Below the pieces are notes generated by a model. That model made no database searches. It was not told where the DNA came from and saw nothing but the letters and a program-made list of their open reading frames with translations. From Thinopyrum elongatum (lineage: Eukaryota > Streptophyta > Magnoliopsida > Poales > Poaceae): DNA of 64,000 nt. The stretch is from positions 33,996,755-34,060,754 of the forward strand of contig CM022299.1 in NCBI GenBank assembly GCA_011799875.1, in the 5' to 3' direction. How positions within the stretch are numbered: position 1 is the first letter of the stretch; each line of letters opens with the position of its first letter. Positions 33,770 to 44,718 of this stretch are shown here, in pieces. Both the position numbers and the translations under genes were made by a program.

Positions 33770-35884
33770 TCTGAACACTGGAGATTGCTTGAACCGTTGC
33801 TGCTAGTGATGAGTGTGCAGTGCCTTTATGTATTATTAAGCCTTATCTTCTGTATCGTGTAGTTATCTGTAAGATATTGCATCTCCAGGTTTCACATCTT
33901 GTAATGTATGTCATCTCCAGGTTTAAACGTGCTGTTTAGGTTTAACTTGGAGGCAAATGCTGTAATAAGTTTGTAATCTTCTTATTCGACTATAATAAAC
34001 TGCACGCGGCCTGAGAAGGGTTATACGCTTTGCCAACACATCTGATTTCCTTTATACGACTAGCTTCTTGTGGCAACGTCTTCTGTCTGAAACATAGTTT
34101 GTTCTTTGCTTCAGTTACCGCAGTGGACGTATGAAACTGACCCATCATTTTGCAGAACTGTTTCTGTATATCCTTACAAAAGTGTTTATGATTTATTTTT
34201 ACTGCAGAGCCTCCAGCCACAAAGCACAGCTCTTCCCCAGCTCCCTGTAGTTCTGTTTATGCTTTATGTTTCAAACTTCTTGATTGCACATGATCCATTT
34301 TAATTACGTGATTTCAAACCTCGAGCTTATATTTTGAACCTGCTCCGTCAGTTTTCACAAATGCAGCAGCTTTCTTTCTTACAAAAATTCGGTACTGCAA
34401 GTAAAATCTGTTCTAATATAGGTACAAAACTAAATTTCCCATTCTATTTTTTGCCAACCTTTTATTTTTATGTTTTCCTTTTTCATTATTAATATCAAGA
34501 ACATTATTCCAATTCTTGAATATTTTTTAAAGTCCACGTTTTTAAAAATCCATGAGTATTTTTTAAATTTGTGTTAATAAATTATCCAAGATATGTATTA
34601 AATTCCGGAATATTTATTTAAAATTTGTGAATCTGTTTTAAATTTCATGAATATTTTAAAATTTTGGGAAATTTTTCTTTATTTTGTGAACATGTTTTAC
34701 TTTAGTGAGAACATTTAAATTCTAAATTATTTTTGGAAATTAGCAAATATTTTTTATTTTGGAAACTTTTTAAAATTCTTGCAGTGGTCGGTTTTTGGGG
34801 AAAAATCAGTCAGCCCAACATACGACATAGGCAACAACCTCGCTAAGTGGGCCGGCCCAATAGCCAAAGGGGTGCGCGTTTGTTGCCTATCTAGGGCGTA
34901 ACAACCCCTAAAAAATCCAATGCGAAACATGCGGTCTCACAATTATATGGAAGATATGGGACTCACGCAACCATTCCGTGATGACAGACTTCTACTAAAC
35001 TCACTATCAAAAACATTGTGCATGATTTTTCCCTCTGGATTTTTAGATTCAAAGACCTAGACAAAAGGGACGGTACTAGATCCTGGCAGTTGTACCTAGC
35101 ATCCTGTCGCGATGCTCTCATGTAATATGGTGCTACAATGGTCTGAGTCGTAATATATTTACGTGGGGAAAGTTCCCCTCCCCCTTGATCGTTAAAAAAA
35201 ATATCTGGTGTTTTTTAATTTTTTCTTCATATTTTCCAGCAAGTTTGAAATATTTTTTAATTTTGATATTTCTAGAAAACTACGGTTTTTTTTTATTTTG
35301 TGATGTTTAAAATTCTTGTTCTAGTAGGTTTTTGGAAGAAAAAAAAGGTCGGCCCAACATACGATATGGGCAACCATACCTAGCCAAACAAGTCATACTT
35401 CGCCCGTCTGCCTAGAAGCATGCGTGTCCAGCACATTACATGCCCGGCCCCACACAGGCCTAAACTGGCCATTCCTGGCTTGTGGCACGCCCGTGATCGT
35501 GCTTGGGCCTCAAGGCGGGGCACGCATGCCGGCCTAACATGACCTTTTTTTATTTCTCAAAAATGACCAATTTCCAGAATTATTTATATATATATTGACC
35601 CTAAAACAACCTGAAATGGCCCCAAAAGCACGCGGACTGGTGACACACGTGTCGGCCCGTTTAGCCAATGTGTCCGTGTCTACGCCTTGAGGCGAGGGCT
35701 GTGTAGCACATGCGTCATGCTTACATACGGGCCTTGGCGTGTCATGCCTTGCCTGGCCTGTTTAAGGGTGGGCCGTGCTAGCCCATTGGCATATTACATA
35801 CTGTATTTTAGTTTGAAAATTGCACCCAAAAAATGAACTCCGCTCACCTCCTTAGGGATTTTGTTTTTTTTTTTAGAATACTTT
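33770..35884 (+). other. 3' flank of RLP1, shared with the RLP3 flank, then unassigned repeats
   Basis: The first ~190 bp nearly match the 3' UTR of RLP3 (48972 on). From about 33970 the match resumes at 53460 and weakens toward 34800. AT-rich stretches with repeated AAAATTTGTGAA-like words follow. Two related pieces, CAACATACGACATAGGCAAC (34817) and CAACATACGATATGGGCAAC (35355), mark a diverged repeat. 35390-35770 is a GC-rich, Triticeae-like repeat. No gene. Confidence 0.5.
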
Positions 35885-36024
35885 AGGCCATGTTTGGTTA
35901 ATCCCCTCACCAAAGGGATTGAAGGGGATTGGGAAGGTTCAAGGGGGATTTTTGACTTGTAAGGGATTTAATCCTTTAATCCCTTTCAAACCTCTCTAAA
36001 CCCTGCCTAAACGAACAAGGCCTT
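35885..36024. mobile_element. Probable hAT-type MITE
   Basis: A 140-bp element with imperfect inverted ends AGGCCATGTTTGGTTAA and, inverted, AGGCCTTGTTCGTTTAG. The flanking 8-mers are not a clean duplication, so it is old or the ends are slightly off. Confidence 0.5.
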
Positions 36025-36038
36025 AGCCCTTAGGGATT

Positions 36039-36417
36039 TTGATGTGGGGCCTAAAGAGCCCAGTGCCCAGAAGGCCGTGCCGCCCGTTCGGCCCGCTCTT
36101 CTTCCCTGTTCCCCGACTCCCGGCTCTGCTCCACCCCTCGCTGCTCAGACCACCGGTTGGCCCGCCGCCCGCCGCACTTCCTTTGCCCACGTCGCTCAGA
36201 GGCACTGGCACTGCCTCCATGGCGCGCGACGTCGTGTGGGAGTGGCAGGCGAAGTTGCCTCCACTCTGGAGTCGTCCCACGGATCAATTCGCCGTCCCCA
36301 ACACCAGCCACCAGGTCGCCGTCGGGGTTGAATCTGCCGTTTGCCCCCGTCATTGCGCAGGTGGGGCCGAGGCTCGGCTGCCGTCCCCTTCTGCCGCGTC
36401 GCCGCAGGTACTGTACA
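36039..36417 (+). promoter_or_regulatory. GC-rich upstream module of RLP2
   Basis: A GC-rich stretch about 0.8 kb upstream of RLP2 that resembles 43020-43440 upstream of RLP3 (AGGGCCCAGTG / AGAGCCCAGTG, CACCGGTTG, CCGCACT, GGAnCnATTCGCCG, CAGGTACTGT). The last 100 bp also survive upstream of RLP1 (26788-26890). It could be a non-coding first exon or distant promoter, or a remnant of another gene carried by the duplications. Overlapping frames on both strands are not conserved as proteins. Confidence 0.5.
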
Positions 36418-37109
36418 GTTCAACCTGTGCTCTGCGTGCTCCTTCCAGTTCGTTTGGGATGTTTCTGCCTAGCTACTTGATTGATTCGGTAGCCCACTAA
36501 TTTGGGCCACGGCATTGCGATTCGGTATTCATCACTTCACATGATTCGGTATCCATCAATACTCAAGCATTGCGATTCCACATAATCCATGGGCCACGGC
36601 ACACTTGAAATCCTGAATAATGTCAGGTCTTGTTTGACAGGGGCTGCGTGCTGGTGCTGCAATTAACCTGCAGCACTAGACGGTACTTCTACCTGCAGCA
36701 CCGTGCTGGCGCTGCAATTAATCTGAAACACTAGATGCTGGCTGTCTGGTCGCTACTCACAAATCACAATCTAAACGTCACTGGGACAGTGAACCAAGCT
36801 GCATCCTCCTCCTCACATTTTCACTAGAATAATAAACTAAAAGTAACTAGTAGCTCCAAATAAAATTAGCCAATGTCGATGTCTGACGGTACTTATGGTT
36901 TCTGTCCAATGCAAGGATATCTGATGGGTCACAATTCTGCATAACCGGTCTCACACGTAGTGTGGAAGTCTTGCTTCACTGGACCTTTCATATGTTCTTA
37001 TTTGGAAGACTTGAGCGATGACCAGCACAAAACTTGAATTAATATGACTTCTAACAAATCCGTCACTACACTCTGAATCTCTTGTTTCTGTGTTCCTTTG
37101 TTTATCCTC

Positions 37110-37116
37110 TATAAAG
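37110..37116 (+). promoter_or_regulatory. TATA box of RLP2
   Basis: TATAAAG, 77 bp before the ATG at 37187, at the same spacing as in the sister genes. Confidence 0.75.
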
Positions 37117-37186
37117 CCCGTCATTGTCTTTTGCATTGCCTCTCAAACAGAAAAGAAACCAGTACACAGCTCTGTCTGGACGACCA

Positions 37187-40100
37187 ATGGCTTCGACCGG
37201 TTGGGTGCTACTACTCTTTCTTGCAGTGCTTCATGCACTACGCACCTCCAGCACCCACGGTGACGGTAACCTCACTCTCCGATGCCATCCAGACCAGGCT
37301 GCAACTCTCCTACAGCTAAAGAAATCCTTCTTATTTTTCCGTTACCCCAACGCCCTTGAGTCATGGCAGGATGGTATCGACTGTTGTCTTTGGGAAGGTG
37401 TCGGCTGCAGCAACTCCTCGGGCCATGTCACTGCTTTGGAACTCGGTGGGTGTGGCCTGTGCAGTCAGGGCCTTGACCCTGCAATCTTCAACCTCACCTC
37501 ACTCCAAGTACTTGACCTTAGCATGAACAATTTTGGCCCGTACAGTCTCCCGGCAAATGGGTTTGAGAGGCTCGCTTCGCTCACCCACCTCAACCTTTCC
37601 TATTCAGGCTTCCTTGGCCAGATACCTACTGGCATCGGCAAACTTGCCAACCTTATCTCCTTGGATCTTTCTACTAACTATGGTTCCGGTTATGAGGATT
37701 CTGTTTGTAGCTATGTTACCAACTCCCATGATTTTTTTCAGCGCAGGCTGGAGGAACCGAATTTTGAGATCTTAGTGGCCAACCTCAGCAGTCTGAGAGA
37801 GCTCTACCTTGATGAAGTGGATATGTCTAGCAGCAGATACTGGTGCCATGCTCTTGCTAAATCTCTTCCCAATCTCCGAGTTCTTAGCTTGAGTTTTTGT
37901 GGCCTCAGCGGTCCTATCTGTCCATCCCTCTCGACCCTCCACTCTCTAACTGTGATCAACCTCAGAGGCAACTCTGATATACCCGCTGCTACTTTTTCAG
38001 AGTTTTTCATGGATTTTCTCAATTTAAGTGTGCTCCAACTTGGTTGGACAAATCTCCAAGGGAGGTTCCCTCGTCGAATTTTTGAATCAAAAACTCTACG
38101 AGTTCTTGATTTATCCTGGAATCAGGGTCTCTCAGGGCATGTGCCCAACTTCTCCAACGCAAGTTCTCTAGAGACAATGATGCTAGACGGGACCAATTTC
38201 TCCTTTGGAAAACCAGGCCCTTTCGGCAATTTCAAGTTTTTGAAAACGTTAGGCCTTGATGTGAGTTTTGTTTTGGGGAGGCCTCTATCTTCACTTGGTA
38301 TTCATAGGTCTTTACGGCATTTGGAACTCACTCAGATGGACTCAACAAGAGATTTAGCGTTAAGTTCATCATGGATCGGAGACCTGCGGAACTTGACAAG
38401 CTTAGACCTCAACGGGTGGAACTTCTCTCGCACATCCTTTTCTTCGATTGCCAAACTCAAGAGCTTGAGCAGGCTGTCAATCTACGACTGCACCTTCAGT
38501 AGGTCAGCGCTATCAGCATTCAGTAATCTAGTAGGCTTGACAAGCTTGGAGGTTTCCTTTTGCCACTTTAATGGTCCAATACCATCTGCAATTGGCAACC
38601 TGACAAAGTTGAAAAGCTTGAGTATTGATGGCAATGATTTCTTAGGTCCAATACCATCTTCAATTACCAAACTCAAGAGCTTGAAAAGCTTGTCAATCCA
38701 TGACTGCAGTTTCACTAGGTCAGCGCTATCAGCAATTGGTAATCTAGTAGGCTTGACAAGCTTGGAGGTCTCCTTTTGCCACTTTAATGGTCCAATACCA
38801 TCTGCAATTGGCAACCTGACAAAGTTGAAAAGCTTAAATATCGTTGACTGTGATTTCTTAGGACCAATACCATCTTCAATTGGCAAGCTCATGAACCTGA
38901 GAAGTTTGGAAGTATCTGATGTTTATAACAATATTGGTACCTTTTCATACTCTTTTGTAACAATACCTTCTTCAGTTGGCAACCTGAGTAACTTAATAAG
39001 CTTTGAAATCTCTGATTGTGTGTTTCAGGACCACTTCCATCTGCACTAGGCAATCTTAGTAACTTGGAGAATTTGGAAATATCCTCATCTAAATTTTCTG
39101 GACCAATACCCTATGCAGTTGGGCTACTCAAGAAGTTGACATCACTAAGTATTGGAAATTCTGGCTTTTCTGGAAGCATACCGAATTCAATATCTAATTT
39201 GACTCGCCTGATTGTGTTAGATCTTTCATTAAATGATCTCAATGGTAAGGCTAAAATTTGCTAATTCGTATATAAATGTTTTTTTCTCAAGAGTATCACA
39301 ATGATTTATGTGACATGAAATTAATGTCACAAGATTCATTGTCAAAAATATTTACTTATGATTGTGATTTTGTGCTGTATCAAAGCACATAATAACAGAA
39401 TAGTTTTTGGTCAATGGTTTGTTTGAAAGAAATAAAATACTCCTTATATTCGAACATGCTTTTCTCTGTGTGCAGGGGAACTTCCAGCATCTGTTTTCAC
39501 TATTCCAACATTGCAACGCCTAGATATTAACTCAAACCAAATATCTGGGTCTACACAAGACATCAACGCATCATCTTCATGCTTGGCAACAGTGGACCTA
39601 AGCGCAAATAATCTGACGGGAAATTTTCCCAAGTCATTCTTTCAACTCGCAAGTTTGGCATATCTCGATATTGGGTGGAATAACTTGGTGGGTGCGGTGG
39701 ATCTTTCTTCATTTTGGAGGTTCAGAAATCTCAATCATTTGGGTCTTTCAAACAACAAACTATCAGTCAGGGACATGGATGGAGAAGATAACAACTCTCC
39801 GTCTACCTATATCCCTCAAGTTACCTGGTTAGGATTAGCAAGCTGCAATTTAACAGAATTCCCAGTTTCATTGGCACACCTTAACCAAGTGTCTTACTTG
39901 GATCTGTCATGCAATAGAATCAGTGGGGCTATTCCAAAGTGGATATGGGTGAAATGGAACAGGAGCCTTACATATTTGGATCTTTCATACAACCTTCTCA
40001 GCATTATGCAACTTACATCATATGTTCTCCCTTTCGATCAGTTGGAAACTCTTGATCTCAGTTCCAATCAGCTTCAGGGGCAGATTCCTATGCCAACCCC

Positions 40101-41343
40101 ACCAGCAGTTGTCTTGGATTATTCAAACAACAGTTTCTCTGCAGTTCTTCCAAACTTCACTCTCTATCTTGGCGATGAATTCAAAATTTCTAAAAACAAG
40201 ATTAGTGGACATATTCCTAACTCAATTTGTGATTCAAGTATCAGTGTCCTTGACCTATCATTTAACAACTTCACTGGGTGGATACCACCCTGTCTAATAG
40301 AAGATGGTTACATGAGGGTGTTGATTTTGCGGGAGAATCAATTTGAAGGTGTGTTGCCTAACAACATCAAAGACCAATGTGTGCTTCACACATTAGACTT
40401 GAACGACAATAAGATTGAAGGGCAGCTTCCAACGACACTTACCAAGTGCTTGCAGCTGGAGCTCCTTGACGTTGGAAATAATGACATGGTGGATACTTTT
40501 CCATCATGGCTCAGGGTACTTCCCGAACTTCATGTCCTTGTCTTGAGATCGAACCGATTCTATGGCTCGATGGGTGGTGATCTTCACAGAGATGACAAAT
40601 CTAGAGAATACTTCTCTAGCTTGCAGATTCTTGATCTTGCCTTGAACAATTTCTCTGGCAGTTTGAGTCCAGAATTGTTTGACGGGCTGACATCAATGAT
40701 GGCAGAGTTGAACACCACAGGTGAAATTGTCAGAGAACAAAATGAGACATACTATCAAGATACTGTAGCTATTACATATAAAAGTATCTATAGGTCATTT
40801 GATAAGATCTTAACCACTTTGACAGTAATTGACCTGTCAAAGAATTCATTTGATGGAACCATTCCTGAATCGCTTGGGAGACTTGTTTCACTACTTCTAC
40901 TAAACATGTCAGGCAATGCCTTCACCGGTGATATTCCGCGGGAACTTGGCAGGATGACTCAGCTAGAATCACTCGACTTGTCTCAGAACCAGCTTTCTGG
41001 TGATATTCCGGAGGCGCTAACAAATCTCACCTTTCTTGGTATCTTGAACTTGTCCGGCAATCAGTTGGTGGGGAGAATACCTCGATCAGGTCAATTTGCT
41101 ACTTTCGAAAACAGTTCATTTGAAGGAAATCTGGGGCTGTGTGGACCTCCATTGTCCAAGCCATGCGGCATTTCACCTGCTCCTCCAATTGCGGCGCATG
41201 GGGAGAAGTCCTCTCATGTGGATGTCATCTTGTTTCTCTTCGTCGGGCTCGGCTTCGGCGTCGGATTCGCAGGGGCCATTCTGATGAGATGGGGTCACAT
41301 TCGTGAATGGTTTATCAAATCTGCAAGAGCTTTGCGGACTTGA
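37187..41343 (+). CDS. RLP2: leucine-rich-repeat receptor-like protein needing an extra small intron
   Basis: Same architecture as RLP1: signal peptide (about 1-24), intact N-terminal cap with LRCHPDQAA and DCCLWEGVGC, many leucine-rich repeats, island DTVAITYKSIYRSFDK, last repeats, LGLCG..LSKPCG, a membrane helix with GLGFG, and tail KSARALRT. Read straight through, exon 1 is frameshifted near 39025 by one missing base and stops at 39047-39049. The frame is kept if a 92-bp intron is removed (GTACCT at 38937 to TTTCAG at 39028). Exons 37187-38936, 39029-39244 and 39476-41343 then total 3,834 bp, 1,277 residues. The second intron (39245-39475, GTAAGG...TGCAG) matches RLP1. The exon carries a 216-bp tandem duplication. 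If the small intron is not spliced, this is a pseudogene making a truncated secreted LRR protein of about 620 residues. Confidence 0.75.
38455..38886 (+). repeat. 216-bp in-frame tandem duplication in RLP2
   Basis: Two nearly identical 216-bp units (72 codons, three 24-residue leucine-rich repeats). Anchor word AGGTCAGCGC occurs at 38501 and 38717. Each encodes NLVGLTSLEVSFCHFNGPIP and a following repeat. RLP1 and RLP3 have a single copy. Confidence 0.9.
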
Positions 41344-43019
41344 TATCAGTGCTGGAGATGGCTTCCAAGTGCAAGCATAGTTTGTTGGTAACTATAGCAC
41401 TCATGTATACAGTGCTATCTTGTATCAAGACAACTGCACCTTAGTTATCTGTATTGTATGATATGATGTAGTAGCTTCTTGTGTCCACGTGCCAGATATA
41501 CCATCATATAGTACATTGTTTGGCTTATGATTTGTTTCTTGTATTTGTATGGGTGGTGTGATTTTGCAGATCGAGTAGAAGGGATTTCCGCAACTCTACT
41601 CACCCTATTACATCTGGTGAAATTTATCTGCTAGGTACAAGCATGCTTTCCGGGAAGGGTGCTGCATTTACTTCAGAATTACATGTTGTATTTCTAGTTG
41701 TATATATCTGCAGCAGCTTACTGTCTGTAGTCTGTGGATGTTGTTTGGCCTAGATGGTTTGACGTACCAACTTGCTCTGTGCTGCTGGTCTACTGTTATC
41801 TGAGACGTTTCAGGCACTACCGTGACACTTGAAATTGTGAATGATATCAGTCATATTTTACAGTTTGTATTCCTTTTATCCATCCGTTTGATGATCAGTT
41901 TCAGAAAACTTATTTCATTGATACATAGGCGTGAACTTTGTACCAGTATCACATGGTAGGTGTGGATAGCAGCTACCAAAGTAGGGATGAAAACAGAGCA
42001 GAACGGTTGGAACTTGGTGCTACCACATTTGTTTTAATATTTTTTGCCAATACAAAGACCCTGGAAATGAATATGGAAATACATACTACCAGAAATGAAC
42101 ATGTAGCAAATATGAAGTGGACACGGCAAGGGAAGCGGGTGTTGACCAGAATTTAAAAACCCCTTGGACCATAGAGAAAAACACAACCAAACTAACAAAC
42201 TTAATCAATTGTTAACATTGGTTAGAAGATAATATGATTCGATTAGCGACTTAGCGTAATATTGTAATTGTATTGGACAACTGCGTATAGGTCTAGTTAA
42301 GTACATATGTGATAGTAGAAATTGGGCCTCACATGGGCCATTCTACTCAATGAGTTATTGTGTGTTGTTTGGTGGTTGGGCTACGATGCAGCCATTGGCC
42401 CATAGTGAAAACGAAAAATTGCATATTCACGAAAACAGAAAGATCCGTTTCCGAGTATGTTGCTCAGAAAACATTGTTACATTTTTATTTCCATTTCCGC
42501 ATAGAAAATTTCCGGTTTCGTTTTGCAAAGTTCCATTCCCGCTTTAATATTTCCTCTTTGTTTCCATTTTTCCTTTGGAAAAGTGGAAAGTTTCCGCTCC
42601 GTTTTCTTCCATATTCCAAAGTGTCGATACGTGATTTTGTTACATTATTGTTAGGTACAATATTAAGTACAACGAACTCTCAAATGGTTAGGTTCCCTAT
42701 GGTGAAACTTGTCCACCAGGTCCAAGTCTTAAAATTAGCACGCGTGCTCGCATTTTTTATTTAATTTTTTTCGGCAATATTCGTTTACTGGGTGACAACT
42801 TTCCCGACGATTGATCTAGATTTTCCGGTGATGTTTGTTAGTGAGAAATGATGTTTCGTCGACTGAGAAGGGCAGTTGTGATTTTGTCAATTTAAAGTTT
42901 ATAATTGTGGTCGTCTACGTCTGTATTGTGTTTGTAAAGAAAATTAGGAGTATATTACTATTTAAAAGAAATTCGAGGAGATAAAAGTCAAAGGAGTTAC
43001 GAACTGGCGAGCTACTTAC
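41344..43019 (+). other. 3' flank of RLP2, unassigned
   Basis: AT-rich sequence, probably 3' UTR to about 41560. After that it is non-coding DNA with a purine/pyrimidine-skewed stretch (42410-42620, repeated TTTCC / GGAAA words). I recognise no gene or named element. Confidence 0.35.
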
Positions 43020-44060
43020 AGCCCAGTGGCCACTATTGTGCGTTGCGTAGAGGGCCCAGTGTTGCTGGGCCTCCTCGACCTCCCTGCGGCCCGGTGCCTG
43101 TGCTGTTCTGAGCTCCAACGCCGCTCTGCCTCGCCGCGTCTCAGCCTTTCTGCAGTGCGGCGGCGCGGATCCTCACTCCCGTTTCTCGAGCCACCGGTTG
43201 CTTGGCCACAGGCAGCTCGCCGCACTCCCTATCTGAGCTTCCGTCCTAGGCGAGGCCGCTGCTTCGCGACGCCGGCGTTGCGCGCCAGGTGGTGCCGGGA
43301 GGCAGCGTGTGACGTCCCGTGGCTGACGGAGGTGCCTCCGCCGCCGGGGAGTTGAGTCATGGACCGATTCGCCGCCATCGTCAGGTCGCCCGTCGCCACT
43401 TGCTTCATGTGCTCAGGTCAGGTACTGTTCACCCAGGTGTGCTCCCTCCTTCGTTTATGCGTACTGTAAATTATAATCTCTGAATATATGTTGTTCAGTT
43501 TCGTAATCGCTCGGTCGCTTATCTGTTTTGTCTGGTGCATCCTTGACTGTGTATAAGTAGGAATTTCACGGACTTGATGCTATCAGAATGACTGAATGTG
43601 TCTACATAGAGCAGAGTCCGGATTATGCAGAACCCATCCAACACACACATACACACGCAGGTGTTACCCAAGAGTGACTATTCTGCATAATCTGATGCCT
43701 GTGACACACGTACTTCAATAGGATATGACAAGTTTCGTTTGCTGGAGCCTGTATCAATCAAGGATATTTATAGTTACAGCAACGTGCTGTTGCCCCTGCA
43801 ATTAACCTGCAGGACTAGATGGTTGGTTATTGACTGGTCGCTGCTGAGAAATCACAGTCTAGTGCCACTGGGACAGTGAACCGAGTATCCTCCTTCGCAA
43901 AATTTCGCCACAATAAATATAGTGATGAGTACTAGACCCAAAGAAAAGTTGCTGATGTGGCTGTCTGATGGTACATATGGTATCTGTCCAAGCCAAAACT
44001 CTACAAGGGTAACCATTACGCGCAATCCGTCTCGCACGTCAGTACAACTTTTGCACGTCA
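43020..44060 (+). promoter_or_regulatory. Upstream region of RLP3 (GC-rich module plus shared promoter DNA)
   Basis: 43020-43440 is the fullest copy of the GC-rich module, with an ATG at 43359 corresponding to 26804 upstream of RLP1. From about 43343 to 44060 it is almost base-for-base the same as 26788-27500. This near-identity is much higher than between the coding first exons of RLP1 and RLP3, pointing to recent duplication or conversion of the upstream block. Confidence 0.7.
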
Positions 44061-44317
44061 GTACAGCTTTCCTTCCTGGCCCATTCCATCCTTGGACGAC
44101 TTCAGTGAAGACCAGCATTATGCCTGAATTAATATAACTTCTAACAGATTAGTCGTCACAAGTGTGCGAGGTGCCGGCCAAACCTTTAACCTGAAAATTT
44201 CCTACAGGGTCTCAGGTCCAACACCAGGGACGGACCGGACCGGATCACTTGAACCTTGAGCCTCTTGTTTCTGAACCTCTTGTTTCTTTTTTTTGTTGTT
44301 GCTCTAAACGCTCACTC

Positions 44318-44440
44318 TATCAAAGGCATTGCAACGATCATGCCTTTCCTCTAGGAGACAAAACAAACAAGTGCTATGTTTTGTTTAGGACCAATGGCTT
44401 TGATTTGCTGGCTAACACGTCAGTACAAATGTTTCTACTA
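44318..44440 (+). pseudogene. Dead duplicate of the RLP3 core promoter and start codon
   Basis: A 325-bp-upstream copy of the RLP3 start region. It has TATCAAA (44318) in place of TATAAAA, the shared leader with AACAAACAAGTG, and an ATG at 44394, also 76 bp downstream of the mutated TATA. It reads MALICWLTRQ for a few codons and stops (TAG at 44439-44441). It comes from tandem duplication of about 44050-44400. Confidence 0.8.
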
Positions 44441-44642
44441 GGGTGACAATTATGTTCAACCCGTCTCACACGTCAGTGCAAATTTTTCTACACTAGAGCT
44501 TTCCTTGCTGTCCCATTCCATCCATTGGACGACTTCAGGGAAGACCAGCATTAAGCTTGAATTAATATATACTTTCTGATAAATCCGTCGCCCCCTTATT
44601 TCTGAACCTCTTGTTTTTCATTTTGGCTCTGAACAATCCCTC

Positions 44643-44649
44643 TATAAAA
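44643..44649 (+). promoter_or_regulatory. TATA box of RLP3
   Basis: TATAAAA, 76 bp before the ATG at 44719. Confidence 0.7.
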
Positions 44650-44718
44650 GGCCTTGCAACGATCCTGCCTTTCCTCTAAGAAAGAAAACAAACAAGTGTT
44701 TTGCTTTGTTTAGGACCA

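Noticed and set aside
36039..36500. A 153-codon plus-strand frame upstream of RLP2
   Set aside because: Overlapping frames exist on both strands and the similar module upstream of RLP3 does not keep the same protein; better seen as non-coding leader or remnant.
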